Shown here: one piece after another, positions 17,419 to 24,988 of the stretch
How positions within the stretch are numbered: the first letter of the stretch is position 1
Layout of the letters: every line of letters starts with the position of its first letter
Origin: JACRAV01 sp964571235
GTDB lineage: Bacteria > Zixibacteria > MSB-5A5 > GN15 > FEB-12
Assembly (NCBI GenBank): GCA_964571235.1
Contig: CAZNAI010000001.1
Span: 1 to 64,000, forward strand
Reading direction: 5' to 3'
DNA: 64,000 nt
The notes under the pieces: model-generated
Seen by the model: only the letters and a program-made list of their open reading frames with translations
Database searches by the model: none
Told to the model about the DNA's origin: nothing
Position numbers and translations under genes: made by a program

Positions 17419-19944
17419 TCACGACCGACGCGGCGCACGCTTGTTCTTTCGCCGCTCAACCTTCCGCTTTCGCGCTGTGCCTGCGCTTGGTCCATTGGCG
17501 TCTTTTTCTTCGTGGCCGAATCGATCAATCGCCAGCGCCATCGCGCGTAGCTTTGCATCGGCCAGCGCAAATACCGAACCGGGTGGGAACGCGCCGTTCT
17601 TTCTGCGTACTCCTCCGGTGACACCAGTCAGAATTTCTATCCCCTCGGTGATATACTTCACCGGCCAGAGATGGAATTTCCCCTTCCCAATCGCCGTCAG
17701 CACATCCGGACGCAGTAGCAGGTCCTGTACATTCTGGTGCGGCAACATGACTCCTTGAGTTCCGGTCAGGCCGCGGCTCTTGCACACATCGTAGAATCCT
17801 TCGACCTTTTCATTGATACCGCCAATCGGCTGGATTTCCCCTTTTTGATTCACCGATCCGGTCACGGCAATTCCCTGCTTGATTGGAATACCGGTCAGTG
17901 AGGACAGGATGCCGTAGACTTCCGCCGACGACGCTGAGTCGCCGTCGACCCCGCCGTACGACTGCTCAAACGTAATCGAGGCCGACATGACGAGCGGTTT
18001 ATCCTGAGCGAAGGTCTCGCGCAAGTAACCGGAAAGGACTGCGACTCCTTTGGTGTGAATCGGTCCGGAGAGATCTGCCTCCCGCTCAATATTGATGATT
18101 CCCGATTTACCCAGACTGGTATTGACAGTGATGCGGCTGGGACGACCAAACGCGTACTCGCCTAAATTGTACACCGAAAGACCGTTGAGCTGGCCCACCG
18201 CGGAACCGGTAGTTGACATCAGGAGCATCTCCGTGTCGTACATTTCCTGAATCTTGTCCTCAACCAGATTTACCCGGCTTCGCCGCCCGATGATCGCCTG
18301 TTCGACATCCGCTCTGCCGACCACTTTCGCTCCCCGTTCTCTGGCCTGATAGTCACTCTCGCGAAGAATATCAGCTATCAGTGTGAATCGCACTGTCAGT
18401 TTTTCCCGGTGACCTCCAAGTCGCCTGCCGTACTCGGCAACTGCTTGCATGGCTGATCTGTCAAACGGCAGAAGGTGGTCGTCGTCGATTATCCGACGCA
18501 TAAACCGGTAATACTCCCCGGTATTGCCTGTGGTATACGGCATGACGCTGTCGAATTCGGCCTTTACTTTGAAGATGAGCTTGAACTCTTCGTCCATTTG
18601 CCAAAGTGCGCGGTAGACCCACGGCTCGCCGATCATCACCACTTTGACATCCACGGGAATCGGTTCCGGCTTAATCCCGGATCCGGCCATCATGTAGAAC
18701 GGGTCGTACCCCGAAATTTCGACCTCACCATTGCGAAGGGCTCGTTTCATGTGGGTCCAGACTCCCGGCTCGGTCAAAATATCCAGCGCATTAACCACGA
18801 GAAATCCACCGGAAGCCTTGATGAGCGAGCCGCAAAAAATCCGCGTGAAATCAGTTCGCCAGTAACCGTACCTGTCGACCACTCGCTCCATCGAGCCGAA
18901 GAGGTTTTTATACGATGGCGACTTTTCCAGTATCACCGGCGCTACCGTACTGGCCGAATTATCCAGGAGCAGATTGACGGAAAACTCCTCAAACGGCTCC
19001 CGCTTTCGAAATGCCGGCGCTTCTTCCTCCCCTCGACGGGGCTGAGTCTCGCGGTACCGGTCGTCGTCGGTTGAAAGCGCCTCTTCGACTTCGGTTAAAT
19101 AGGCGAGTGTCTTTTGGTCGGGATACCGCTTTTTAAGCAAGTTCACTTTATCCCCCACCAGCGGCGCGACCATCGAGTGATTCAGCTTCTCTATCGCGTC
19201 ATCCAGTTTAATCGACAGTTTCTTGGATTCGACCGTCGTCAGATCGAAATCTCGCCGCAGGGAATCCCAACGCCGACGAAGCTCATCGAGTTGGGCGGGA
19301 GCGAACTTCCCTTCCTTGGAAAGTCGCTCCAGTTTTTCAAGCGAGGCCGGTTCATTGTCAATGAGCGGTTGGATTTCATTGCGCGCCCCCATGGGCGTCT
19401 GCAACTGCACCATTACAAATCCGGCCGTAGTCAGTTTCTCTTCAAAAACCGACACCAAGTCCCGCTGGCGGTTTTCAAATTCCCGCACAATGCGCGAATG
19501 ACGATCTTTGTAATCCTCCGACATGAATATCTTGGGGACAACCTTGCGAAGCGAGTCGACCAGGTAATGCATGTCCTTCTTAAAGCGCTTGCCGTCACCT
19601 GCTTTGAACAAGAGCACCCTGGGATTGTCAACATTACGAAAATTGTTCACATAGCAGATATCGCTCAGTTGCGGTTCCTTTTGATCGAGTCGTTGCAATA
19701 GTTGTGTAATCGTGGTGCTCCGGCCGGTGCCGGACATGCCAGTGACAAACACATTGTACCCCCGGCTCGGGACACTCAGCCCAACTTTGATGGCATTGAT
19801 CGCCCGTTCCTGGCCGATGATATCTCCCGACGGGGTTATGTCGGCTGAACTTTTCGCTCCCTTCGGGAAATAGGAAATTGAATAATCCAACTCTTTGACC
19901 GGGATTGTCTTGTGCTTCTTGACACGCGAAACTACTGCAGGCAT
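17419..19944 (-). CDS. Lon-family ATP-dependent protease (AAA_32 type)
   Basis: 841-residue protease of the LonB-like/AAA_32 branch, distinct from classical Lon: no LAN domain at the N-terminus, and an insertion of about 300 residues containing coiled coil between the Walker A region and the rest of the ATPase. The P-loop reads GMSGTGRST, with Arg in place of Lys. The proteolytic dyad is clear: Ser670 in DGDSAS and Lys713 in INEKVEG, spaced 43 residues as in E. coli Lon. A basic tail (KRKVERRKNKRAPRRS) may bind nucleic acid. ATG 19944 is chosen for GGAG six bases upstream; longer frames to 20007 lack a site. Cytoplasmic quality control is the expected role. Confidence 0.88.
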   Translation of the reverse strand: MPAVVSRVKKHKTIPVKELDYSISYFPKGAKSSADITPSGDIIGQERAINAIKVGLSVPSRGYNVFVTGMSGTGRSTTITQLLQRLDQKEPQLSDICYVNNFRNVDNPRVLLFKAGDGKRFKKDMHYLVDSLRKVVPKIFMSEDYKDRHSRIVREFENRQRDLVSVFEEKLTTAGFVMVQLQTPMGARNEIQPLIDNEPASLEKLERLSKEGKFAPAQLDELRRRWDSLRRDFDLTTVESKKLSIKLDDAIEKLNHSMVAPLVGDKVNLLKKRYPDQKTLAYLTEVEEALSTDDDRYRETQPRRGEEEAPAFRKREPFEEFSVNLLLDNSASTVAPVILEKSPSYKNLFGSMERVVDRYGYWRTDFTRIFCGSLIKASGGFLVVNALDILTEPGVWTHMKRALRNGEVEISGYDPFYMMAGSGIKPEPIPVDVKVVMIGEPWVYRALWQMDEEFKLIFKVKAEFDSVMPYTTGNTGEYYRFMRRIIDDDHLLPFDRSAMQAVAEYGRRLGGHREKLTVRFTLIADILRESDYQARERGAKVVGRADVEQAIIGRRSRVNLVEDKIQEMYDTEMLLMSTTGSAVGQLNGLSVYNLGEYAFGRPSRITVNTSLGKSGIINIEREADLSGPIHTKGVAVLSGYLRETFAQDKPLVMSASITFEQSYGGVDGDSASSAEVYGILSSLTGIPIKQGIAVTGSVNQKGEIQPIGGINEKVEGFYDVCKSRGLTGTQGVMLPHQNVQDLLLRPDVLTAIGKGKFHLWPVKYITEGIEILTGVTGGVRRKNGAFPPGSVFALADAKLRAMALAIDRFGHEEKDANGPSAGTARKRKVERRKNKRAPRRS

Positions 19945-20085
19945 TGTGACTCCGTCTTTCAGGTGTACTGAATCGTCAAGATATTGGTGACCGCGACACT
20001 CGATCAACCAATATCGGCGCTCGCGCAGTCCGTATCTCTGCGTGAGTACTTGTGCCGCCGCCCAAGTTCATCTTCCTTATCTCGC

Positions 20086-20457
20086 ATGCGTGAGTTACTA
20101 ACCAACGCCATTCCCGTTCTTCTGCTGTCGGCCTTGATAATTCTTACCTGGCTTTTGGTTCGTATTCGCGCTCAACGCCGATTCTTCGCGCGAGTCGCCG
20201 GAGAGTTCTCCCTGCCGGTTTTAGTGTATGATCGCCGCGGTCGACTTCGCTACCTCTCCCCCGGTCTACTCATTTTCGACAAAACACCGCCCGTGTCAAT
20301 TTTGACACAATCGGCTCTGATCGCACAGTTGTCGCGCTCAGATAAACTGGTCGAAGTAGACTCAATTATCTACCGTTGTGAGCTTAACTCGTTGACCGAC
20401 AGAAATCGGGGAGCCTACTGTGTGGCGACACTCGAATTTGTTGGCCGCAAACCGTGA
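20086..20457 (+). CDS. Small membrane protein with PAS-like segment
   Basis: 123 residues: one TM helix at about 9-27 (PVLLLSALIILTWLLVRI) followed by RAQRRFF and a roughly 90-residue cytoplasmic domain. The segment FSLPVLVYDRRGRLRYLSPGLL resembles the start of a PAS domain, but the domain is too short to be sure. The start is uncertain: ATG 20086 has no good ribosome-binding site and the frame is open upstream to 19984. It is divergent from the Lon-type protease and ends about 230 bases before tRNA-Glu. Confidence 0.5.
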   Translation: MRELLTNAIPVLLLSALIILTWLLVRIRAQRRFFARVAGEFSLPVLVYDRRGRLRYLSPGLLIFDKTPPVSILTQSALIAQLSRSDKLVEVDSIIYRCELNSLTDRNRGAYCVATLEFVGRKP

Positions 20458-20623
20458 CTGTGCGACTGTCAATTTGGCATACACTTTCTCAGGCCACCCC
20501 GGCAGATGTGATATAATTCAATTGTTTTTTGTGAAAATTGTTGAACCTTACAACCGCTTTCCCGGCTTGGGATTAACGAAGGCGCTTGTCGTAACCAACG
20601 GCGTGACAACAAGATAGCATTTC

Positions 20624-20652
20624 TTGACAGGAATTGTTGAAACGGGTAAATA
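20624..20652 (+). promoter_or_regulatory. Sigma70-type promoter of tRNA-Glu
   Basis: TTGACA at 20624-20629, a 17-base spacer and TAAATA at 20647-20652. It lies 33 bases before the mature tRNA 5' end, which suits a short tRNA leader. Confidence 0.7.
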
Positions 20653-20685
20653 CCCTCGTTGCTTTCTTAGCATTGCGCATGACTT

Positions 20686-20758
20686 GGCGGTATCGTCTAG
20701 TGGCCCAGGACGGATGGTTCTCAGCCATCAAACCGGGGTTCGATTCCCCGTACCGCTA
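20686..20758 (+). tRNA. tRNA-Glu (anticodon CUC)
   Basis: 73 bases folding as a cloverleaf: acceptor GGCGGTA/TACCGCT (one G-U at the end), anticodon stem GATGG/CCATC with loop TTCTCAG giving anticodon CUC, and T-arm CGGGG-TTCGATT-CCCCG. Discriminator A; CCA is not encoded. It reads GAG codons, so a UUC isoacceptor should exist elsewhere. It has its own promoter and terminator. Confidence 0.95.
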
Positions 20759-20765
20759 GAGCCGG

Positions 20766-20827
20766 TCTGGGTAGCTTGCGACATTTATCCCTGTGAATGT
20801 CGCGAGTCTACCCAGATTCTTTTTTTG
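20766..20827 (+). terminator. Terminator of tRNA-Glu
   Basis: Long stem: TCTGGGTAG pairs with CTACCCAGA and, further in, GCGACATT pairs with AATGTCGC; it is followed by TTCTTTTTTT. Eight bases after the tRNA. Confidence 0.9.
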
Positions 20828-20892
20828 TAGTCATTGGATCATCCTACCGCCTCATTGGGTGGAAATGAAATCACTCAATCCAGCCTTCTGAC

Positions 20893-21525
20893 ATGAACAC
20901 CCGACTGTATCGATCCACAACACGATTGCGACTGAACATCGCGCATGTTGCCGAAGTGGGGGTGTATCATCCGGAGACTTCAAATATTCTCGGATTCATC
21001 AACGACGGCGTTCGGGCCGACCTTTTCGAGCCCGATCCTGACTCAATTGCGATGATGACATCGGCTTTTGGTGCACTACCAAATGTCACTATCCACCCGG
21101 TCGCCCTCTACTTTGAGAACACCAGTATTCGCCTTTATCGTGCCGGAGCTTCAACCTTTGCGGCCGCGCTTACTTCGTCACCGGCATTAGATAACGATGA
21201 CTACCAACCAGAAGAGAGCGATGCCTTCGAGGCGGAGGCCCGCACCTTTGATCAGTTCGACCCCGGCACTATTGATCTTCTGAGCATCGACACCGAAGGG
21301 TGCGAGTGGTATGTGCTGAAATTTCTCAAGAGTCGACCGTTAGTGATCTCAGTTGAGACAGGCTGGAGAAAGTATGAGAATCCCCACCTGCCTGATATAC
21401 TCGACTGGATGAAAACAAACGGCTACCGGCTCTGGTACAAAGACCGATCCGACAGTGTATACATTCACAATCGCACCGGGATCGGCCGGATCCAATTGTG
21501 GTTGGACCGACTTCCCTGGAGATAG
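20893..21525 (+). CDS. FkbM-family methyltransferase-like protein
   Basis: 210-residue SAM-dependent methyltransferase of the FkbM type. Visible family motifs are EVGVYHPETS (SAM loop, more usually DVGAN), LFEPDP (acidic ribose-binding residue) and IDLLSIDTEGCEW (FkbM motif usually IDxLKIDVEG). The family typically O-methylates sugars or small molecules; the substrate here is unknown. Its stop lies four bases before the start of the phosphatidyltransferase gene, so the two are probably one transcript. The start at 20893 has no strong ribosome-binding site. Confidence 0.75.
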   Translation: MNTRLYRSTTRLRLNIAHVAEVGVYHPETSNILGFINDGVRADLFEPDPDSIAMMTSAFGALPNVTIHPVALYFENTSIRLYRAGASTFAAALTSSPALDNDDYQPEESDAFEAEARTFDQFDPGTIDLLSIDTEGCEWYVLKFLKSRPLVISVETGWRKYENPHLPDILDWMKTNGYRLWYKDRSDSVYIHNRTGIGRIQLWLDRLPWR

Positions 21526-21529
21526 GCAG

Positions 21530-22177
21530 ATGAGCTGGCGTCAGTTGTTCTGGCCATCAAATCTGCTGTCAATATCCCGCGTGGCACTGGTCTGGCCGCT
21601 GTCGTATTGGCTTGCCCAGCCGACATCGTCAGGCACGATCGTCTCGCTTGTTATTCTGGTGATTGCCGGATTGACTGACTTCCTAGACGGCTACTTAGCA
21701 CGCAAGCAGAATCAAATCACTCCTCTTGGCGCCGCACTCGATCCAATTGCCGATAAGATCTTCGCCGCCGGATTTATGATCCTGCTGATTCTCCATCGCG
21801 ATTTCCCGCTTTGGTTGGCTGGGGTGTTGATCGGGCGCGATCTGCTTTTGTTGCTGGGCGGAGTGATCCTGCTAAACCGACGAGCTCTCACAATCCCCGC
21901 GCGACTGTACGGCAAGTACTTGTTTTTTGCCACAGTAATTCTCTTGGCCAGCTACGTTATTCGCTATCCCTTTGGAGAGTGGCTTAGCGGGGGTTTTGTT
22001 TTGGCGCTGTGTGTTGGCTCGCTGATTGACTATGCTGTGGTTTTCAAAAGAGTAAGCCGGGGAGACCAACTCCCTCCCTACGACCCTCAGCCACGTTTTC
22101 AGCGAATACGCGTCGGCTTTACTGCCGCTCTACTTATACTATATGGCGCGGTTTGGTTTTGGCAACAACTCGGGTGA
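21530..22177 (+). CDS. CDP-alcohol phosphatidyltransferase (PgsA-like)
   Basis: 215-residue integral membrane enzyme with about six TM segments. The family motif DG-x2-AR-x8-G-x3-D-x3-D is complete: DFLDGYLARKQNQ then TPLGAALDPIADK. It probably makes phosphatidylglycerophosphate from CDP-diacylglycerol and glycerol-3-phosphate, but the motif alone does not distinguish other alcohols. ATG 21530 is chosen because the conserved N-terminus (PSNLLSISRV) begins there and GGAGATAGG precedes it. In an operon with the FkbM gene; convergent with the SBP-TolC fusion. Confidence 0.85.
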   Translation: MSWRQLFWPSNLLSISRVALVWPLSYWLAQPTSSGTIVSLVILVIAGLTDFLDGYLARKQNQITPLGAALDPIADKIFAAGFMILLILHRDFPLWLAGVLIGRDLLLLLGGVILLNRRALTIPARLYGKYLFFATVILLASYVIRYPFGEWLSGGFVLALCVGSLIDYAVVFKRVSRGDQLPPYDPQPRFQRIRVGFTAALLILYGAVWFWQQLG

Positions 22178-22202
22178 GCGCCGCCTTCGAGCAGTTGACC
22201 GA

Positions 22203-24560
22203 TCAGGGCTTTTGTCCGCTGGAGACAACTCTTTGCAAATACTCTTGCACGCGCTTAACGACAACTCTCCCCGACGGCTCCGCATTGCTGAAATTCAGCC
22301 AGCCGACCTCGCCGGCCAGATTGTCAGCCGCTTGGAAGAATGCATTGCGGACTGCCAATTGCGCTAAACGAGCCCGGTGGTCGGCTTCGAGAGCGTCGAG
22401 CGCTTCTAATACTGATCTTCGGCCACGGAGATAGTCAAACTTTACACTGTCGGCGTACTCGCTCGCAGTAGTCATGGCCTGAGCGGTTAGCGGCATCTCC
22501 ATTCCCAGTCGCCAGAGATTTTTCCACTCGGCATCGATAGCCGCTTCAACTCTCAGGCGAGCCGAGTCTTTTCGACTGACAGCCTCATCCCGCTCAGCCG
22601 CCACACCCGCTTTCGGACTGCGCCCAATCAGCGGCCAACTCAGATTCGCCGACAGCGACCAGACATTGTGCTTTTCCACAAAGCCGGAATTGCCGGAGAG
22701 AGAATCGACAAACCCAAACCAGCCACGCAATCCGATGTTTGGGTATCGGCTGGCACTTCCCAATGCAATATTGGATTCGGCTACGCCGATTTGCGCCGAT
22801 TGCTCTTTCATCGCCGGATTATTCTGTAGTGCCTCCGATTGCAGGAACGCCAACGACGCCATCCCGAATCGTTCGGATGTCATGATCATTCGTAGAGGTA
22901 CAAACTGATCAATCAGGTCGCCGCTTGTGCACCCGGTCGAATCAAGGATGATGACGGTGTCCAGCACCGGCCTGCCCATCAAGAGATGGAGTGCGGCATA
23001 ACTTTCAGCAAGCACTCGTCGCGCCGCCATCAGGTCGCGGACATTATCCAGTCGGCGAAGTTCCCACCGCGGTGCGTCATCGACTGCGTTTTCACCGGCA
23101 AAGGCATTCAATCTCGCAATTTCTTTGAGCTGTACAATGCGATCGCGCAAACCAGTCAATTCAATCACTTGTTGCTGGGCGGAAAGACAATCGCGGTAGG
23201 TGGCGCGAATACTCCTTTGGAGATCAATTTCCGCGCGGGCATACGACGCTGAGTCGGCGACTTGACGGTACTTCGCCGCTTGTACCGACTTGATGACCGA
23301 CGGAGCAAAAAGCGGTTGGCGTAGTTCAACACCGGCGCGATACCGCTCCTTTGAAACTACACCGCCGGTATTATCCGTCGCTGTCGACGACGCCGCAGTC
23401 GCAGATCCCTCAATCGAAATGCTCGGAAGATACCCGCCGCGCAGATTCTCAAGGCGCTGACCAGCCGCATCGATACGTGAAATCATTGCCTGCAGTCCGG
23501 GGTTTTGAGTCTCGGCATTGGAAAGCACCTCGGCGAGCGTCAGAACCTCTGTCTCCGGCAACAACGTGAACTCATCGACAATCTCAGCTTGTGACCAAAT
23601 CTCTGCCGACACGGGCTGGTCGGTGACTTCCAGGATCGACTTGTTAAGCACAAAACCGCGCTGGCCCGGATATTCAAGGGGCAAATCGGCTGGTACCGAT
23701 CCTTGGGCAATGCGAACCGTTTTCCAGGCGGCAAACAGCGCCGCGCCTTGTTCTCCGCGGATAGAACTCGACGACGACAAACCTTTCTCCACCAAATAAC
23801 GCCCTTCGGAAGTGTGAATTGGGATCAGGTCGCGCGAAGCGTTTGCTGTGAATTGGTCGATTGCCGGGAGAGCCAATCCCCACAACGGCCCGACATACAA
23901 CGCATCGAATGGCTTGGGCAGACCCGAGTATCCTTTGAAAAATGCAAAAGTGCCGTCGGCATTATACCCCTGCGCCCAGACCACTTTCAATCCCAGCTTC
24001 TTTCCGGTCTGCCAGCACTTTTCATAAAAAGCGGTGTCTCGGATTCCATTGTTGAAGGCGAGAACTCCCAAGACTTTAGGATGATACAGCGCGATAATGT
24101 CGATCATGTCCTGACGGAGCTGGTCGGGTCGAGTCTGCACAGTCAGATTCCCGGCAACCGGACGGCGGTCGCTTCCCAACAGCCCTTCCGCCTCCGGGTC
24201 ATTCTGCCAGAGCCCGACAATCGGCCGATCGAATCCTGCTTTCAAGAGTGCTTCAATTACCCACGGGCCTATCGCAACAACTATGTCAATCGATGAATCT
24301 CGGGCGAACTCAGCCGCCATCGCGGCGCATTGGTCTTTTTTCCAATTGGCCGATTTATATCCGTTCGGCAGATAGAGAATCTGCAAATTGGAGGGGATCA
24401 AGTGCTCGAGGGCATCCCGATACTCGTTCCGCACAATAGAGTGCGTATAATAGTCGCCCGCCTCAAAGAAACCGACGCGGACAACCTTTCGAGGGGCGGC
24501 ATTTCCAGCCATGCTGAAAACTGCCAACAGTAATCCAGCCAAAAAGATAACTCGTCTCAC
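22203..24560 (-). CDS. Substrate-binding protein fused to TolC-type outer-membrane channel
   Basis: 785 residues. After a signal peptide (RRVIFLAGLLLAVFSMAGNAA), residues about 25-325 form an ABC_sub_bind-type periplasmic binding domain (VVRVGFFEAGDYYTHS, VVAIGPWVIEALLKAG, PKVLGVLAFNNG, PFDALYVGP). Residues about 340-770 are two OEP/TolC halves (LTLAEVLSNAETQNPGL; a second half with ALQNNPAMKEQSAQIGVAE and YPNIGLRGWFGF) with long helices. A binding domain covalently attached to a TolC trimer is unusual. Start: GTG 24560 with AGGAG upstream is preferred to ATG 24584, because that ATG overlaps the TATAAT -10 and would not be in the transcript. The frame is continuous with no stop between domains. 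No HlyD-type adaptor is adjacent. Confidence 0.85.
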   Translation of the reverse strand: MRRVIFLAGLLLAVFSMAGNAAPRKVVRVGFFEAGDYYTHSIVRNEYRDALEHLIPSNLQILYLPNGYKSANWKKDQCAAMAAEFARDSSIDIVVAIGPWVIEALLKAGFDRPIVGLWQNDPEAEGLLGSDRRPVAGNLTVQTRPDQLRQDMIDIIALYHPKVLGVLAFNNGIRDTAFYEKCWQTGKKLGLKVVWAQGYNADGTFAFFKGYSGLPKPFDALYVGPLWGLALPAIDQFTANASRDLIPIHTSEGRYLVEKGLSSSSSIRGEQGAALFAAWKTVRIAQGSVPADLPLEYPGQRGFVLNKSILEVTDQPVSAEIWSQAEIVDEFTLLPETEVLTLAEVLSNAETQNPGLQAMISRIDAAGQRLENLRGGYLPSISIEGSATAASSTATDNTGGVVSKERYRAGVELRQPLFAPSVIKSVQAAKYRQVADSASYARAEIDLQRSIRATYRDCLSAQQQVIELTGLRDRIVQLKEIARLNAFAGENAVDDAPRWELRRLDNVRDLMAARRVLAESYAALHLLMGRPVLDTVIILDSTGCTSGDLIDQFVPLRMIMTSERFGMASLAFLQSEALQNNPAMKEQSAQIGVAESNIALGSASRYPNIGLRGWFGFVDSLSGNSGFVEKHNVWSLSANLSWPLIGRSPKAGVAAERDEAVSRKDSARLRVEAAIDAEWKNLWRLGMEMPLTAQAMTTASEYADSVKFDYLRGRRSVLEALDALEADHRARLAQLAVRNAFFQAADNLAGEVGWLNFSNAEPSGRVVVKRVQEYLQRVVSSGQKP

Positions 24561-24582
24561 AATACTCCTGTTCACAACCCAC

Positions 24583-24612
24583 ATTATACACCAAAATGAC
24601 GGGTCGCGGCAA
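24583..24612 (-). promoter_or_regulatory. Promoter of the SBP-TolC fusion gene
   Basis: On the minus strand, TTGCCG (24612-24607), an 18-base spacer and a perfect TATAAT (24588-24583). Transcription would start near 24576, giving a leader of about 16 bases before GTG 24560. Confidence 0.65.
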
Positions 24613-24697
24613 GCGGAGTATCTCTATCTTATCTATCCGCGGCCACTGATTGGGGGCATCGATCACTAACTTTTTTTGCCTTATTCGAAAATTTGTG

Positions 24698-24727
24698 TTG
24701 ACGCAACCGCGGACTTTTGCCGATACT
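24698..24727 (+). promoter_or_regulatory. Promoter of the leader-ORF / ABC exporter transcript
   Basis: TTGACG (24698-24703), an 18-base spacer and GATACT (24722-24727). The predicted start near 24734 leaves about 60 bases before the leader ORF ribosome-binding site. Confidence 0.5.
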
Positions 24728-24795
24728 GCTTCTGACACTAAGCAAGATTTCAATAAACTGATAATAAGAACGCCGCGATTACAAGGAAAAGTTAG

Positions 24796-24876
24796 ATGGT
24801 AATCACTATGACAAAAGCCAATGTTTGTCTGGCACAGCCGGGCAATATTCGCGGCGGGAGTGTCCCTTTGCTATAG
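24796..24876 (+). CDS. 26-codon leader peptide of the ABC exporter operon
   Basis: ATG 24796 follows AAGGA by eight bases and reads 26 codons (MVITMTKANVC... ending SVPLL) to TAG at 24874-24876. It lies between a promoter and a strong terminator, ahead of the ABC genes. Codons for RGG (24850-24858) include the segment that can pair with the terminator's 5' arm. A small hairpin CTTTGC/GCAAAG (24866-24883) encloses the stop codon. Ribosome position on this ORF could therefore decide which RNA fold forms. No homology can be judged at this length; the call rests on arrangement. Confidence 0.6.
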   Translation: MVITMTKANVCLAQPGNIRGGSVPLL

Positions 24877-24909
24877 TGCAAAGTAACCACAGGCAATTTG
24901 TCCCGCCGC
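24851..24909 (+). promoter_or_regulatory. Candidate antiterminator
   Basis: GCGGCGGGA (24851-24859) is perfectly complementary over 9 bp to TCCCGCCGC (24901-24909), the 5' arm of the terminator. The two pairings exclude each other. GGGA within the first arm can also form a small hairpin with TCCC (24856-24866), which would free the terminator. Confidence 0.6.
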
Positions 24910-24938
24910 AACTGGAAAGTTCCGGCGGGATTTTTTTT
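24901..24938 (+). terminator. Attenuator terminator ahead of the ABC exporter genes
   Basis: TCCCGCCG pairs with CGGCGGGA, then after one C-C mismatch AACT pairs with AGTT around a GGAA tetraloop, followed by eight T. No complete long gene precedes it on this strand, only the leader ORF, and the ABC operon starts 50 bases later. Confidence 0.85.
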
Positions 24939-24988
24939 GATCACTGATTGCCCGCCGGTTGACACTGTACGCAAAGAAAGAAGATTCT

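Noticed and set aside
20509..20514. TATAAT upstream of tRNA-Glu
   Set aside because: No -35 at suitable spacing and it is far from the tRNA; the TTGACA promoter at 20624 is better.
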